Positions 43,144-54,425 of a stretch of 64,000 nucleotides of DNA are shown piece by piece; position 1 is the first letter of the stretch, and every line of letters starts with the position of its first letter. This stretch comes from Cycas panzhihuaensis. Taxonomy: Eukaryota > Cycadophyta. The notes beneath the pieces are model-generated. The model saw nothing but the letters and a program-made list of their open reading frames with translations. It was not told where the DNA came from and did no database searches. A program made the position numbers and the translations under genes. The stretch is taken from the NCBI GenBank assembly GCA_023213395.1, contig CM041465.1, positions 157,673,741-157,737,740 of the forward strand. The letters are read 5' to 3'.

Positions 43144-43466
43144 TGTTGAGAAACACATTTGCAAATAAGGTCGACAGATTTGTTCACATCAGACAAATCA
43201 CAGTAGAAAAAACACGCACATGGGACATTAGATTGCCGTGGGAAACCCTTACAAGTGAAAACCCATAAAATATAATATTATTCACATTTTTGGCAATCTA
43301 ATGTTACATAAAGTTTGGATTTTGATCTATATTTATAGATATGAAGTGCCCAAATATAATTACAATTACATGTGTCAGGTCACCTATATCAAGAATATTC
43401 CACCAATATTTTAGGCACATAAATAGGCCCACTTTACATTAATCGGTATATTAACATATTCCAACT
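43144..43466 (-). repeat. C 5' LTR (323 bp)
   Basis: Minus strand from AGTTGGAATATG (first base changed from T) to GTGTTTCTCAACA, then the primer site. It is followed on the other side by GCTTG (43467-43471). Confidence 0.9.
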
Positions 43467-43471
43467 GCTTG

Positions 43472-45135
43472 CCATATTCACAGTACAGTCACCCTTAAAA
43501 CGTTGCATAAATGTAAACCTAACCTACCATAGAGTAAGCATTTATGATAATATTTAAGACATTGCATAAACCTAACCTGACATAACACAAATATTTAAGA
43601 TATATAATAATTGCAATGTGCTATCTCCCTTAAGAATTCTGTAGTCTCGTCTAATAACTCAGTAGTAACATTGCAGTACTCATGACCACCACAACTTATA
43701 CCAATGCTGGTTGCAATGCTTAATTTTCTATAGTGAACACCACTTGCAAGTAGGAATACTGAAGTGAATTGAGGCATATCGTGATTCTTACACTCTTAGC
43801 TGGGAATTATATACCTGCTTAGGCATGATAGTCATGGAAGAATCATACGAAGTAGAGTCAAGCTAGTTAGGCCTTTTCTGTATGTGACATGTAACAGAAA
43901 TTGCAACAATGTTGTTTTGTGTTGCCTTTATTAGGGGAAACTTGCTGGAATCTCATGAATACTTGCATCCATAACCATAGTTAAATATGTGAGAGTGTAG
44001 TTCATTTGCTCCTTTTGTGCACTCTTTAATATGGTGTGAGAGGAAACTTATGACTGTAATGCTGCATTGGATTAGTGATGTAGATATCACTAATGTTGTA
44101 GATGCCACTGTAAAGTTGCATGGTGAAGAGAGAGGTTCCTTGGACAAGGACTTAGAGAGGTATTAGACATGAGCTTTGTAGGTTGTTGATGTTGCTAAAG
44201 GATGGAAGACTATGGAGTCTATCTTTGAGATGGCATTTATATGTTGTAGGAGATTGTAGATGGTTGTGCCTGATGTTGAGTTGGTGCATCCACAGTTTCC
44301 TATGGCATAGGTTGTAGAGCATTAGGGCCCCATTTGCCTTGGTAGGGTTGATGATGGTGTTGTGGCCTATTGTGTAACCAAGTGTTGCTTCTATCAGCGC
44401 AATTGTTGTTGTAGTAATGTTGGTGATAGAATTGATTGTAGAATCATAGTTCTAATATGTAGAGGTGCCATGGAAGTTGGGGAACTAATGGTAGTCAAAA
44501 TTGTTTGTGTGTGTGACAGAGGCCTTGTAATTGAAGGTGTTTAATAGCATACTTGTGGGACAACCATAGGGGTGACGTTAGGCTATTGTTAGACATGCAT
44601 TCACTTAAACATTTTCACCATGATAGTCATTAATATTCTTGTGGAATGTTTGTTCCTCTCTTCGCCTTTCTTGCTCCTCTTATCATCTTTCTTGATCTTT
44701 TGCCTTCTATGCTACTTATCTTACCTTAGGAGTCCTAGTAGGTGTCCTCAAATAGAGGGGCTTAGTAGAGGCTTGGAGGGATCTAGAGAAATTGGATCAT
44801 CATTATCATTGGACAGGCCCCCCTTTATGTCAATGACTAGGTCATCACCATTATCAGAGGGGTCCCACTTTACATCCATGCTTGTTTTATGTTTGAAAAC
44901 TCATAAAATAATATATGAACTAATAGGTCTTTCAAACAATTAAGGTTTGTTGCTTTTCACATGTGCCCAATGTTGAGTGCTATTATGATAGCCATTCTAA
45001 TAATTGGCCAAGTGATGAATTCCCATTGAAGACATCATCTTTTTTGTGTTTGAAAGGAATGAATATTGGTTGATAGATTGTCCTTTTCCCTTACCTAAGT
45101 ACACTGGGACAAATTTTTGTTTTTAGGCAATCAAA
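43472..45135. other. Background, no gene recognised
   Basis: About 1.7 kb with short open frames only (43595-43777, 43953-44147, 44362-44544, 44620-44943). The longest of these starts in a hydrophobic low-complexity run (FLLLLSSFLIFCLLCYLSYL). I see no family signature. The part from about 44990 may belong to element H downstream. Confidence 0.5.
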
Positions 45136-45889
45136 ATGCAAAGTATATTTGTAAACAAAGGGTTATGGAAAATCATTTGTGATAGTACTACATCGATTAA
45201 GGTAGAAGGGGAAGAAAGTTTTAAGAAAAAGAATAGATTAGAGATTGATGTAATGAATGCAACATTTGACAAAGAAAATCTTCCCTCTTCATATCAATTT
45301 CTCCTTCATGCAATTCATGATGTTGACATTGCTAATGAGGCATGGGAATCTGTTGAAGGATGCATATGAAAAGAGCCCTCAAGAGGTGCGAGAGGCTCTT
45401 GAAAGAATAAACAAAACTATTGGTAGTTGTAACACAGGTAAAGAAGATGATTCAAATGAAAAGGTATGTGAAGAAACTGAAAAATGTGAAGAAATCACCA
45501 TTGAATGTGTTGTTGAATCTAAACATGATGAAATTGATGATTTGATAGCTAACAATGGTGATCAAGCAATGGAAATTCCTTTAGATGAATTCATTGCTTC
45601 AGGGGAGGATGAAGTCAAATCTATTTGTTCTCTTGAAGATTTTGTTGAATCAATTCCCGATTCGATTATTGGTTCTAATCCCAATTGCTCACAAGTTGAT
45701 GATGACTTTCCACCAACAGTTGAAGGAATTGTTGTTGGAAGTACTAATCAAGAGGAGGGACACATACATGATGTTGATGCTCATATTTCAAGTGATGTTG
45801 ATTCTTCTTTTGTTGACTTATCTTCAAATTTTGACATTGGTTTAATAGATCCTAATCATACTCATGTTGAAGAAAATAAAAACAAATAG
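45136..45889 (+). pseudogene. Element H: gag-like ORF and acidic ORF (unassigned)
   Basis: ORF 45136-45369 reads MQSIFVNKGLWKIICDSTTS, KKKNRLEIDVMNATFDKENL and VDIANEAWESVEGC, which resembles the start of a Copia UBN2 gag (short hydrophobic N-terminus, then an AxxAWexLe motif). A one-base shift leads into ORF 45257-45889, very acidic (EETEKCEEITIECVVESKHD, AMEIPLDEFIASGEDEVKSI, SQVDDDFPPTVEGIVVGSTN) and without Cys knuckles. The second part is not a Copia gag tail I know. It may be a captured or rapidly evolving sequence in a non-autonomous element. Confidence 0.5.
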
Positions 45890-46300
45890 GTGATGATTGA
45901 ACCATTGACTGAAAACAAACTTGATATATGCCACAAGTTTCAAGATGTTTTTGATGAATACATACAAGATTACCTAACAGATCTACACCAAGGTCAAGTT
46001 AGTTCGACCGTGGTCTACTATACCCTCTGCATGATGAAGGATTTATTCTTGCATATCACGATGAAGAAAGTCAAGTTCAAGGACCATCACTCTAGAAGAC
46101 TGCTTCAAGGACAACACTACAGGAATCAAGATGGAGATCAAAGTGAAGATATTATCTTCAAGACCATTCCAAGATCAAAGTGTTGTAAATTCAAAACAAT
46201 GCCTCATGCAGAGTCATATGTCAGTTTTAGTCAGTCCATAGTACTTGGTATCATGATGTCTCTAGAATTCATTTTTTGTTATCTTGACATTAAACATTAA
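45890..46300 (+). CDS. Element H: ORF of 136 codons next to PPT/LTR (unknown)
   Basis: Begins directly after the stop of the preceding ORF (TAG then GTG ATG ATT). It reads MMIEPLTENKLDICHKFQDV and YIQDYLTDLHQGQVSSTVVY, then a basic stretch (KKVKFKDHHSRRLLQGQHYR) and a hydrophobic end (LGIMMSLEFIFCYL). It stops 8 bases before the LTR-like sequence. No domain recognised. It could be the degraded end of a pol or env-like gene. Confidence 0.4.
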   Translation: MMIEPLTENKLDICHKFQDVFDEYIQDYLTDLHQGQVSSTVVYYTLCMMKDLFLHITMKKVKFKDHHSRRLLQGQHYRNQDGDQSEDIIFKTIPRSKCCKFKTMPHAESYVSFSQSIVLGIMMSLEFIFCYLDIKH

Positions 46301-46307
46301 AGGGAGG
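46299..46307 (+). other. Element H polypurine tract
   Basis: AAAGGGAGG just before TGTTAGAAG; the combination marks a 3' LTR start. Confidence 0.65.
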
Positions 46308-46926
46308 TGTTAGAAGTTAATGTTTAATGTGTAAATGTCCAAAGTGTTTAGGTGAATGTCATATATAGGAGTCAATATTACAACATTAGTGTAATGCACA
46401 CTCATGCATCTAATTGGTCAATAAGTAGGTGATATGTCATTGGTTGAGTTAGAAGTCATTTGTCTCACCTGTAACTCAAGTCATCCTACGCTCTCTTACA
46501 TATGATCTATAAATAAATGTTTGAGATAGAGTGGTAGACAATGAGTCAAGATGGAGTCCATTATAATATTATTGATGTGGAGTCATTGTGATGTAATCAC
46601 TTTTATTATGAGTTAATGCTATGATACTATGTTCATAATATTTGTTCTATTGTTCTTGAATATTGAATGATCTCTTTGAGTATTTCAATAGAACTAAGTG
46701 CTAATACACATCCTATTGTTTATTAGAATCATCCAGAACTAAGCGTCAATGCACATCCTATTGTTGATTAGGCTTTTACTACTGCAGGAGATCAACTAGA
46801 ACTAAGTGCCAATACACATCTTGTTTTTTATTAGAATCAACTAAAACTAAGTGTCAATTGCACATCCTGTTGTTGATTAGGCAACTTTATAGTTGCCTAT
46901 ACAAAGCTACCAAGGGGGATTCAACA
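46308..46926 (+). repeat. Element H 3' LTR (end uncertain)
   Basis: Starts TGTTAGAAGTTAATG after a PPT and has a TATAAATA box at 46509-46516. A plausible end is GATTCAACA at 46926, but no second LTR is in the window to confirm it. It contains the 108-bp repeat described separately. Confidence 0.55.
46691..46880 (+). repeat. Two-level tandem repeat, 108-bp period, in LTR H
   Basis: Four units of about 36 bp (GAACTAAGTGCCAATACACA type followed by TCCTRTTGTTGATTAG) start at 46691, 46736, 46799 and 46844. Spacings of 45, 63 and 45 bp show that a pair of units was duplicated as a 108-bp block. Confidence 0.85.
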
Positions 46927-48845
46927 TCTCGATGTAGTACATGCAAGTTCTGATCATCAATGCGTGAAATCCACGCCACGCCTTTGATCTTGCTTCTCTA
47001 AATGTCACAGTATTGGCATACAATATGATGCTTGATTCTATGCATTATTGTTTTGCCATGTTATTGTTGCTTCATAGAATTGTTAGGTGTTTTTTTTAAC
47101 ACCACAACACTGCTACTATCATCACCATAACACAATAGGTTGCTTTTTATGCAGCGATAAGCTACCCAACTCGTCACCTAGAAAGAGGTTAAAGCAAATA
47201 TCCTTTGTTATAAAAGTATGATAGACCACATGTAGGCTGTTAAGAGTAATATACTCTACAATTTCAACAACACATTTCATTCGTCTCCTTCAGTTTATGC
47301 AGATGAAGAGAGATAGAGCATAGACATTTACAAGAGCAAAGCAAGTATTTAGACTCCAATAAATCCATGAGAGTCTTCATGCATCATATGCAAGCACATC
47401 TCTATGAAGACGAGTAATTAACTCATCAACAATTGACAAATATTAATTGCCAATTTTCTAAGTTCTTACCATGCCAAGTCATGCCATGCCACCTCTGCAA
47501 TGGCATCAATTGGGTCTATTTTGGCTTCCTGTCTTCTGCTTCAACAACTTCCATAAGCCTTCATAAGGTTGGAAAATGTTAAACTTCTACATTACATAAA
47601 ACTCCTATCTAGTCTTAGTGAATTTGACAAGCTATAGCCATCAATTCACAAACATTATATGAAGTTTGTAATCAAGGAAATTATCAGAAGTGGTGTTTTA
47701 AACCATCACAAGTACGAGTATCACATATCACTCAGTGACCACAAGGTGGATAACACACAAGAGTACATATAAAAAAGGTTAAAAAAGACACCAAGAAGTA
47801 CTATCAACAGAGGATGAAGTATATGAGAAAAATCCTCTTGAAATTCTCTTTAAATAATGCCAAGAGATACTTAAAAAAGAGGATAAAATGTATTAAAAAA
47901 ATCCCTTTAAAGTACTCTTCAAGTGAAGCCAAAAATACACTTAAAAGAAGACAGAGTATCTTAAAGCCTTCCTAAGATGTAATACCCAATTGATTAGAGA
48001 AATATTCCTAAGAAGATGAAATAAAATTAAGGTCAAAAGTGGAATATTTTATAAAGTTTCTTAATAAACCATTAAGAATCAACTTTGAAAAGAGACCTTA
48101 AATTAAATAAGGAATATTCTTTTAAATATTTTAAAGTTTATAAAGCAATGTTATAAACTTTAGAAATTGGTCAATTTTTTTTCCTTGAGAAAATATGTCA
48201 ACAACCGAGCAACGACAATTTTTCGAGCGATGGCGACGGCGTCTTCTCTGAATGATTATTGGTGGCACTCGTAGTGATGGTAGATCTAGACGAGGTCAAC
48301 ATCTCAAAGTGGCGGTGGCAATCGAATGATGGCAGCTTTCCGAATTGTGAGGGCTCGTCTCCATAGTGGTGGCTCGCATCAGATGGCAGCATTTTAGAGT
48401 GATGGCAAGTGGCACTCATAGGGGTGAATGACAAAGCATGAGTGAGCAATAACAAAACAGAGCACGAGCAGGCAACTCTATCAATAGCAACCAACACGTA
48501 AAGGACCAAGAGTGTTTCCACGAGTGACAACAGACGAAGAATGTATTGACCTCAGCCTCCGATGCGTAGGCCCAAGTCACAGTGACAACAACTGCAATGA
48601 ACGGAAGAGGAGCAAAGATTGACCTGTAGTTTGCCTTTTGCAAGATCAAACAGGGAGCTTCCCTTAGATAACTAAGTGCCTGATACACTTAGAGAGAAGG
48701 TGGACAACCACTTATCTATTGATTAAATGATGACAACAAGTGATAAATACAGGGGTAGGAGTAGGTGCTTTAGGACATGATTAATCACTTAGACATGGTA
48801 GAAATCAGCACTAGATTCTAGTATACAACTGTTAAAAACCTAGGT
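46927..48845 (-). other. Probable leader and remnants of reverse element E
   Basis: 1.9 kb without a clear gene. On the minus strand, next to the E primer site, a G/C-richer part (48200-48680) and then an AT-rich, AAAGT-rich part (47750-48170) repeat the leader architecture of the family-A elements. Around 46950-47160 the minus strand faintly resembles the end of a Copia RNase H (HGKTIMHRIKHH, cf. HARTKHIEVHHH), but this is weak. ORFs 48198-48530 and 48416-48688 are probably leader by-products. Confidence 0.5.
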
Positions 48846-48857
48846 GCTCTGATACCA
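48846..48857 (-). promoter_or_regulatory. E primer-binding site (initiator tRNA-Met)
   Basis: The minus strand reads TGGTATCAGAGC directly after the LTR end CCAACA. Confidence 0.88.
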
Positions 48858-49000
48858 TGTTGGAAGAAAGTGAATAGGAGGACACATAACATAAAACACA
48901 TGTAATAATATCAAAGAGATGATAATACGCTAATGTATCACAACTCTTCAACATTCTCATTTCTAAAAATAATAAAGTACATCATATATAGATTACATAT
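48858..49000 (-). repeat. E 5' LTR, inner part (cut by element D)
   Basis: + strand TGTTGGAAGAAAGTG up to 49000, where D begins. The rest continues after the CATAT duplication at 61542. Terminal inverted repeat TGTTG/CAACA is completed there. Confidence 0.72.
48996..49000. repeat. Element D target-site duplication, left copy
   Basis: CATAT, matched by 61537-61541. Confidence 0.88.
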
Positions 49001-49210
49001 TGTTGAATTTGCAAACAGAGAAATGGAGAAAAAGATGACTTGAATTCCATTTAGACAATGTCTCTTTAAGTATACATGATTCAATACAACCGTTACAAAA
49101 TGGATTGTAATCGACTTCCATGATAATGACACATGTCAGACAAAAAGAGGGAGTTACAAAGAGGGTTTTGTAACATTACCCTTTTTACAATTAAGATATA
49201 ACATTATACA
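49001..49210 (-). repeat. D 3' LTR (210 bp)
   Basis: The minus strand reads TGTATAATGTTATATC to AAATTCAACA. Compared with the 5' LTR it lacks six bases near its start (TGT-ATAATG against TGTTAGAGTATAATG). Confidence 0.9.
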
Positions 49211-49220
49211 CCCTCTTTTA
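49211..49220 (-). other. D polypurine tract
   Basis: The minus strand reads TAAAAGAGGG directly before the LTR. Confidence 0.85.
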
Positions 49221-50810
49221 ATGTTATATCCTAGACCTATCTTATTTGTAAGAAATTGAAATCTTTCCTTTCCAAGAGGCTTCGTCAATATATCTTCAAC
49301 TTGTTCTGATGGAGGACAATATATCAAATCAATTTCCTTATTCTGAACTTTCTTTCTTATGAAATGTTGGTGTACTTCTATGTGGTTTGTTGTTGCGTGA
49401 AGAACTGGGTTCTTGATTAGCTTGATTGCACTCTGATTATCACAATTTAGATTTTTTGTTGTATATTGTTGTTGATACAAAGCTACTAGAAGTTGTCTCA
49501 ACCAAATAGCTTCACTTGTGGCACTTACTGCAGATTAGTATTTAGCCTCTGTTGAAGAGAGTGCAACTGTAGTGTGCCTTTTACTACTCCAAGAGATTGT
49601 TGCTAATCCAAGATAGAAGCAATAACCACTTGTCAATTTCCTTTGCGCTTTGTCTCCTGCCCAGTCAGAGTCACAGAACCCTAACAAATTTGCTAAAATC
49701 TCCCTGGAATAGATCAATTTTAAATCACTTGTTCCTTTGAAGTACCTTAATATTCTTCTGGCAGCTTTCCAGTGTTTTACTTTGAGTTCTTGCATGTATC
49801 TTGAAACAAAATCTATTGAATATGATATGTTTGGTCTAGTTGCAGTGAGATAGCTAAGACTCTCGATCAGTTGCCTATACAGAGTTGCATTGGCCAAAGG
49901 TTCTTTCTCATCTGTGACTAGGTTGCAGCTTACCTCCATAGGTGTTGCACATGGATTGCAATTTGTCATCTAAAATTTGACTAACAAGTCTTTGATATAT
50001 TTGCTTTGGGATAGAGTGATTGAGTCCTCTAGTTGATTGACTTCCAATCCCAGATAATAGCTTAGAAGGCCTAAATTGGCCATTTCAAATTCCCCTTCTA
50101 GTTGTTTCTTCAAGTTATTGATTGAATCATCATCACTTCCTATAAGTATCATATCATCTACATAAACTGCAACTATGGTGATCAATCCATTTCTTTTCTT
50201 TATATACAGGCTTGAATTAGAGTTGGAGCGTCTGAAGCCATTTCGACACAGATGTTTGTCCAATTTGGCATACCAGGCTTGAGGGGCTTGCTTTAAACCA
50301 TACAATGCCTTCTTTAATTTACAAACTATGTGCTCCTATCTTTCTTTGATGTACCCTTCGAGTTGAGCCATATAGACTCTCTTCTGGCTCTCCATTTAGG
50401 AAAGCACTTTTAATATCCAGATGAAATATTTTTCAGTTCTATTGAGCGGCCAAGGCAATAACTGTTCTCATTGTATTTAATTTGGCTACAGGAGAAAAGG
50501 TTTCTTCAAAATCTACTCCAGTTGTCTGTGTATAGCGTTTGGCAACAAGTCTTGCCTTGTATTTTTCAATTTTTCCATTTGCTCCTTTGACCTTATAAAC
50601 CCATTTACACTTAACCACAAGTCTATTGGGAGGTAGCTCAAGCAATTCCCATGTCCAATTTTTGGCAATTGATTCCATTTCCAAATCCATCGTTATTCTC
50701 CATTCTGGCTGTTCTTTAGCTTCTTGAAACGATTGGGGCTCAACACTGCTGTATAATACTCGTGGTTTCTGACTCCTAGTTTTGTGTGTGAACAAATCCC
50801 CTTTTCCTTC
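49221..50810 (-). pseudogene. D reverse transcriptase and RNase H
   Basis: The minus strand carries RT in ORFs 50439-50795 (ITMDLEMESIAKNWTWELLE, VDFEETFSPVAKLNTMRTVI) and 49970-50305 (MYGLKQAPQAWYAKLDKHLC, active site YVDD at 50153-50164, FEMANLGLLSYYLGLEV). RNase H follows in 49535-49969 (TATRPNISYSIDFVSRYMQE, FCDSDWAGDKAQRKLTSGYC, TTVALSSTEAKY) and 49154-49501 (CDNQSAIKLIKNPVLHATTN, VEDILTKPLGKERFQ). Only a few breaks: a stop after KF near 49970, one after EAKY, and a frameshift in the [10 protein letters not shown] region near 50400. One of the better-kept pol genes here. Confidence 0.9.
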
Positions 50811-52290
50811 TTCAATAGGTTTGATATACCATCTTGGTATTTTCTTTTCTTCTCTTGATTCTTCTTTAGTGGTTGATTCTTCTGTTGGTTGTTCCTCCTA
50901 TACTGAATCTTCATTCTCTACTGGCGAAGATTCTGATGTCGGAGAGATTTCTTCTGATGTAAGTTTTGAGGTTTCTTCCACAGTGACCTCTTGAGGTATT
51001 GCTTGTGATCCCTCTTCAATTTGTCTGATTTGAGATTTGTTGTCTTGATCAACTTCTTCATTAAACACAACATCTCTACTTAATAGATGTTGTTAGTCTT
51101 AGGATCTATGCATTTATATGCCTTTGAATTTTTGCTGCATCCTATCAAGATACATTCTATACTCTTAACATCGTGTTTTGATCTTTTTTTATCAGGAATA
51201 TGAATGAAAGTTTGACATCCAAAAGCTTTTAAATTACTTACATCAGGCTTCATACCTGTCCAAGGTTCTTTTGGAGTGATTTGTTCCAGTGCTTTTGCAA
51301 GATTTTGATTTATCAAATAACAAAGTGATTGCTAACGACACTTGATAAGTCTTTGAAACTTGTTTTCCAAAAATCATACTGCGAGCCATTTCCGTGATGG
51401 TTCTGTTTTTCCTTTGAGCAACCCCATTTGATTGAGGGGTATAGGGAGTTGTGAACTGCCTCCATATCCCATTAATTTTGCAAAAAATCAGGAAGTCCTT
51501 TGATATATATCCTCCACCAACATCTGATTTAATGCGCTTTATTTTAGCTCAAGATTCTAACTCTGCTTTTGCTTTGAATTCTTTGAAGATTTCAAAGACT
51601 TAGACTTATTATGGAGGAAGTATGCCCATACCTTTCGAGTAAAATCATTAATGAAAGTTAGAAAATATCTGCATCCATTGATTGAAAGTGGAGTGAAGGG
51701 ACCACATAAATAAGTGTGAATTAGTTCCAATTTATTCTGGGCGTGCCAATTGCTTTCTTTGAATGGAAGTCAATGATGCTTCCCAAACTAGGAACTTTTG
51801 CAAACAAAATTTTCAGATGTGATAGGAGGTAGACCAATTACCATACCAAATTTTTCTAACAACTTCAATGTATCTATAGGGAGTTGTCCATACTTCAAAT
51901 GCCAAACTTTATTATCAGAATTTACAGTAGTACATGCTTTTATACCCAGTTTAGGGTTTATAGGATTTGAAAGCAATTTGTACAGATCATTGCATCTTAT
52001 GCTTTTGGCTATTACATTGCCATCATTTTTCATATCCATTATATAATAGTAGCCCTCTTCATCGAACACAGTTCTCAGCCCCTTTTTGCTAAGTTGTGAT
52101 ACAGACAAAAAATTTATTTTAAGGCATGGTATAAACAATACATTCCCTATCTTTTTCACATTGCCCTGTACCTTGACTGCTATGGTACCAACTCCCTTTA
52201 TATCCAGAGGATACTTATCTCCTAATTCAACAAATTTATCTACATTATATGGTTTTATTACCTCAAACCAATCTTCTTGATTGGTCATGT
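50811..52290 (-). pseudogene. D GAG-pre-integrase, integrase and linker
   Basis: ORF 51788-52288 reads the protease end and GAG-pre-integrase (VKKIGNVLFIPCLKINFLSV, KVWHLKYGQLPIDTLKLLEK). The integrase core between 51400 and 51780 is in broken frames (TPQSNGVAQRKNRTI-like near 51420). ORF 51080-51316 gives TPKEPWTGMKPDVSNLKAFG, KSIECILIGCSKNSKAYKCI. The Glu/Ser-rich linker (about 50820-51060) precedes RT. Confidence 0.85.
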
Positions 52291-53310
52291 GACGGGAGGC
52301 ACTTGAGTCAATATACCAAACATCTTGATCAGGTAGGCCGGTAGATAGAGCAGTGATGAATATTGTTTCTTCCTCCTCTTCTTCTATCTAGTCCTTGCTA
52401 TAGTTACCAATTAGACGTTTCCCTCTCTGAATGTCTGCTCTTCTTTGTGGACATTGACAGGGATAATGACCTGGCTGTCCACAATGATAACAAAGGTCAA
52501 AGGCTCTACATGTGCTTGTGAGATGTCCAGGCTTATCGCTACTATAGCAGATTTGTGTATCTCTCGAGCGACCATGTCCTCTATTATCCTAACATCTCCC
52601 ATGGGCTGGACTTCTAGCATCCAGAACACATCCTCTCCCACATGATTGACTTCTACCTCTGGGACCCAGGTTCAATCTGGATACAAAAGCATCTTCAGTC
52701 TCTGTTGTGTCTTCATAGCACTTATTCCTCTGCTCCTGTCTAAGTAATAGAGTAGTTAATGTGTCAAGTGACATTTTATCAATCTGGTTATTACTTGTAA
52801 TGGTGTTGATGCTTACGTCAAATGATTTTGGTAGCTTGCTTGCTACCATCTCCACCAATTCTTGCTCTGAAATGGTAGCACCTGCGCTCAAAAGATCATT
52901 TCTTACCTGAGGCAACTTTGTGAATAAATGTGGATACAGTGTCAGATTCCTTCATATGCAGGTTAAATAACTCCTCCTTAAGGGCTATTATTCTAGCCTT
53001 GTTCTCTTAACTGTACAAGTTTTTGAAACAAGTCCATATGGCAAATGAAGAATTTAAATTTTCCACATATACGAGCAGAGGATCTAAAATTGAAAGTTTA
53101 AGAATAATTACACTTGTATTATCTCTCTCTATCCAACAGGCTAGATCAGGACTAGTAGCAGCAGGCTGGGCTTCAATTCCATTTGCGATGTTCCATGCAT
53201 TCTTAGCTTTCAAAAGAGTTTCTATCTTGATTTTATAGAATGGTAGTTTATATCGATTAATTTATCTTGATCAGATAATGCCAAAATTGTGGAGGCCATT
53301 CTGAAAATTA
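52291..53310 (-). pseudogene. D gag with two CCHC knuckles
   Basis: The gag start is near 53300 (MASTILALSDQDKLI-like). Capsid motifs follow in ORFs 53007-53213 (AKNAWNIANGIEAQPAATSP, LLVYVENLNSSFAIWTCFKN) and 52589-52915 (VRNDLLSAGATISEQELVEM, MSLDTLTTLLLRQEQRNKC). The tail has GRGRSR-type Arg/Gly sequence, a knuckle with its second Cys changed to Ser (CYSSDKPGHLTSTC) and an intact one (CYHCGQPGHYPCQC, 52451-52492). A frameshift near 52930 and a stop near 52590 break it. Confidence 0.85.
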
Positions 53311-53862
53311 AAAAAATTGTTCTGGACTATTCTATCCGTATAACTGTATAGAATTCCATACAAAATTGTAATTGTACGAAATGAGATAATATATCCTCAA
53401 AAGAAAGGTAATCACATGTACATCACAGATCTGAAAATATTTTTTAAAAACAACAGTCAGAGATAGAGAGAGATATTTAACCTGAAAGCTAGAGAGGGGC
53501 GGCTGGGGTTTTAGAGAAAAAATCTTGAAAAATGTTGAAATCTTTCACTAAATTTTATAAAATATGTCTCAAACTCTTCGAAATAAAGATACTCAGATTA
53601 TGCAAGCAGATTGAATCGAGAAAATAAGAGATTTTTCAAGAAAAATTCAAAAATAAGCCTCAAACCTGCACGATTAAAAAATTGGTCGAAACACCTCCAA
53701 AATGTGCTCAAATCACTTCGTGCCTGAAGAGAAAAATGATATCCGTAATGAGGCAAGCTTGCTATTAAAATTTTGTTCAAAACAAAGTACTTTTGAAAAA
53801 TGTCGTCTATACATTTTCATACTATAATAAATTTGTAGTCTCCAACTTTAGGAATTTATGTC
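53311..53862 (-). other. D leader, inner part (non-coding)
   Basis: About 550 bp of AT-rich leader between D gag and the A5 insertion. No coding signal. It continues beyond A5 at 61215-61308. Confidence 0.65.
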
Positions 53863-53867
53863 CTTTA
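53863..53867. repeat. A5 target-site duplication, left copy
   Basis: CTTTA, matched by 61210-61214. Confidence 0.92.
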
Positions 53868-54411
53868 TTTTAAACCTTATGTTTACATGTTAAGCTTATG
53901 TACTTTATTCTTCATATAATATTTGTACTTTTGTACTTTAGGGGTGACTTATCACTTAAGTGATAAAGTGCACACCCACATTCTTTCCTAGTGACACAAC
54001 ATTGTCACTAAAGGGTCAAATGGACCCTCATGCACTTTTGCTCACTTGAGAGCCCTAAAAGGATACATGTCCTACATGCAAGGCATGTACCTTGGATGTT
54101 TGACACTTGTGAAACATCCAATGCCTTAGGTCTCTCATTTCACTCTATATATTGAGACCTCTCCTCATTGTTCTCATATAGAGTTGGAGTTGTATTGTTA
54201 TGCTGCCAGTTTGCTAATCAAACTGTTATTCGTTTGGAGGTTGGACCAATTCCAACTCCTCATCTTTGGTATCATTTTCTTGCTCTTTCTCTTCAGGCTT
54301 GATCTTACTCATATTTCATCTTATAGTTTCATTCTTGTCTAGCTTATTTGCTTTCTAGAACTAGAGTGAACCTAGCTTCTAGATCTTGGGATTGTAAGGC
54401 CATTTTCACAT
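53868..54411 (+). repeat. A5 5' LTR (544 bp)
   Basis: Starts TTTTAAACC (usual TG changed to TT) and ends ATTTTCACA. Hairpin at 54091-54122 has one arm mismatch. It lacks the AGGCAAT present near the end of the 3' LTR. Confidence 0.92.
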
Positions 54412-54413
54412 TT

Positions 54414-54425
54414 GGTATCAGAGCT
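54414..54425 (+). promoter_or_regulatory. A5 primer-binding site (initiator tRNA-Met)
   Basis: TGGTATCAGAGC two bases after the LTR. Confidence 0.95.

Larger units (their letters stand above)
25761..43466 (-). mobile_element. Copia element C, reverse, 17.7 kb with insertions A3 and A4
   Basis: Outer LTRs 25761-26081 (3') and 43144-43466 (5') are clearly the same family, and exact GCTTG duplications flank them. Primer site at 43132-43143 and PPT at 26082-26090 have the right orientation for a minus-strand element. Inside are two family-A elements, A3 and A4. What remains of C itself is only about 4 kb: a 3' pol stub, scattered AT-rich sequence and the leader, so C has lost gag and most of pol, before or after insertion. 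Confidence 0.85.

Noticed and set aside
44620-44943. ORF with a hydrophobic N-terminus, possible membrane protein
   Set aside because: Low-complexity Leu/Ser run from T/C-rich DNA, no homologous frame or neighbouring gene parts, no exon structure visible.
46950-47160. RNase H end of a Copia element on the minus strand
   Set aside because: HGKTIMHRIKHH resembles the HARTKHIEVHHH motif, but the surrounding frame has several stops and no second motif; too weak for a feature of its own.
48198-48688. ORFs near the E primer site
   Set aside because: They lie in the G/C-rich leader segment of a reverse Copia element, where similar accidental frames occur in every family-A leader.
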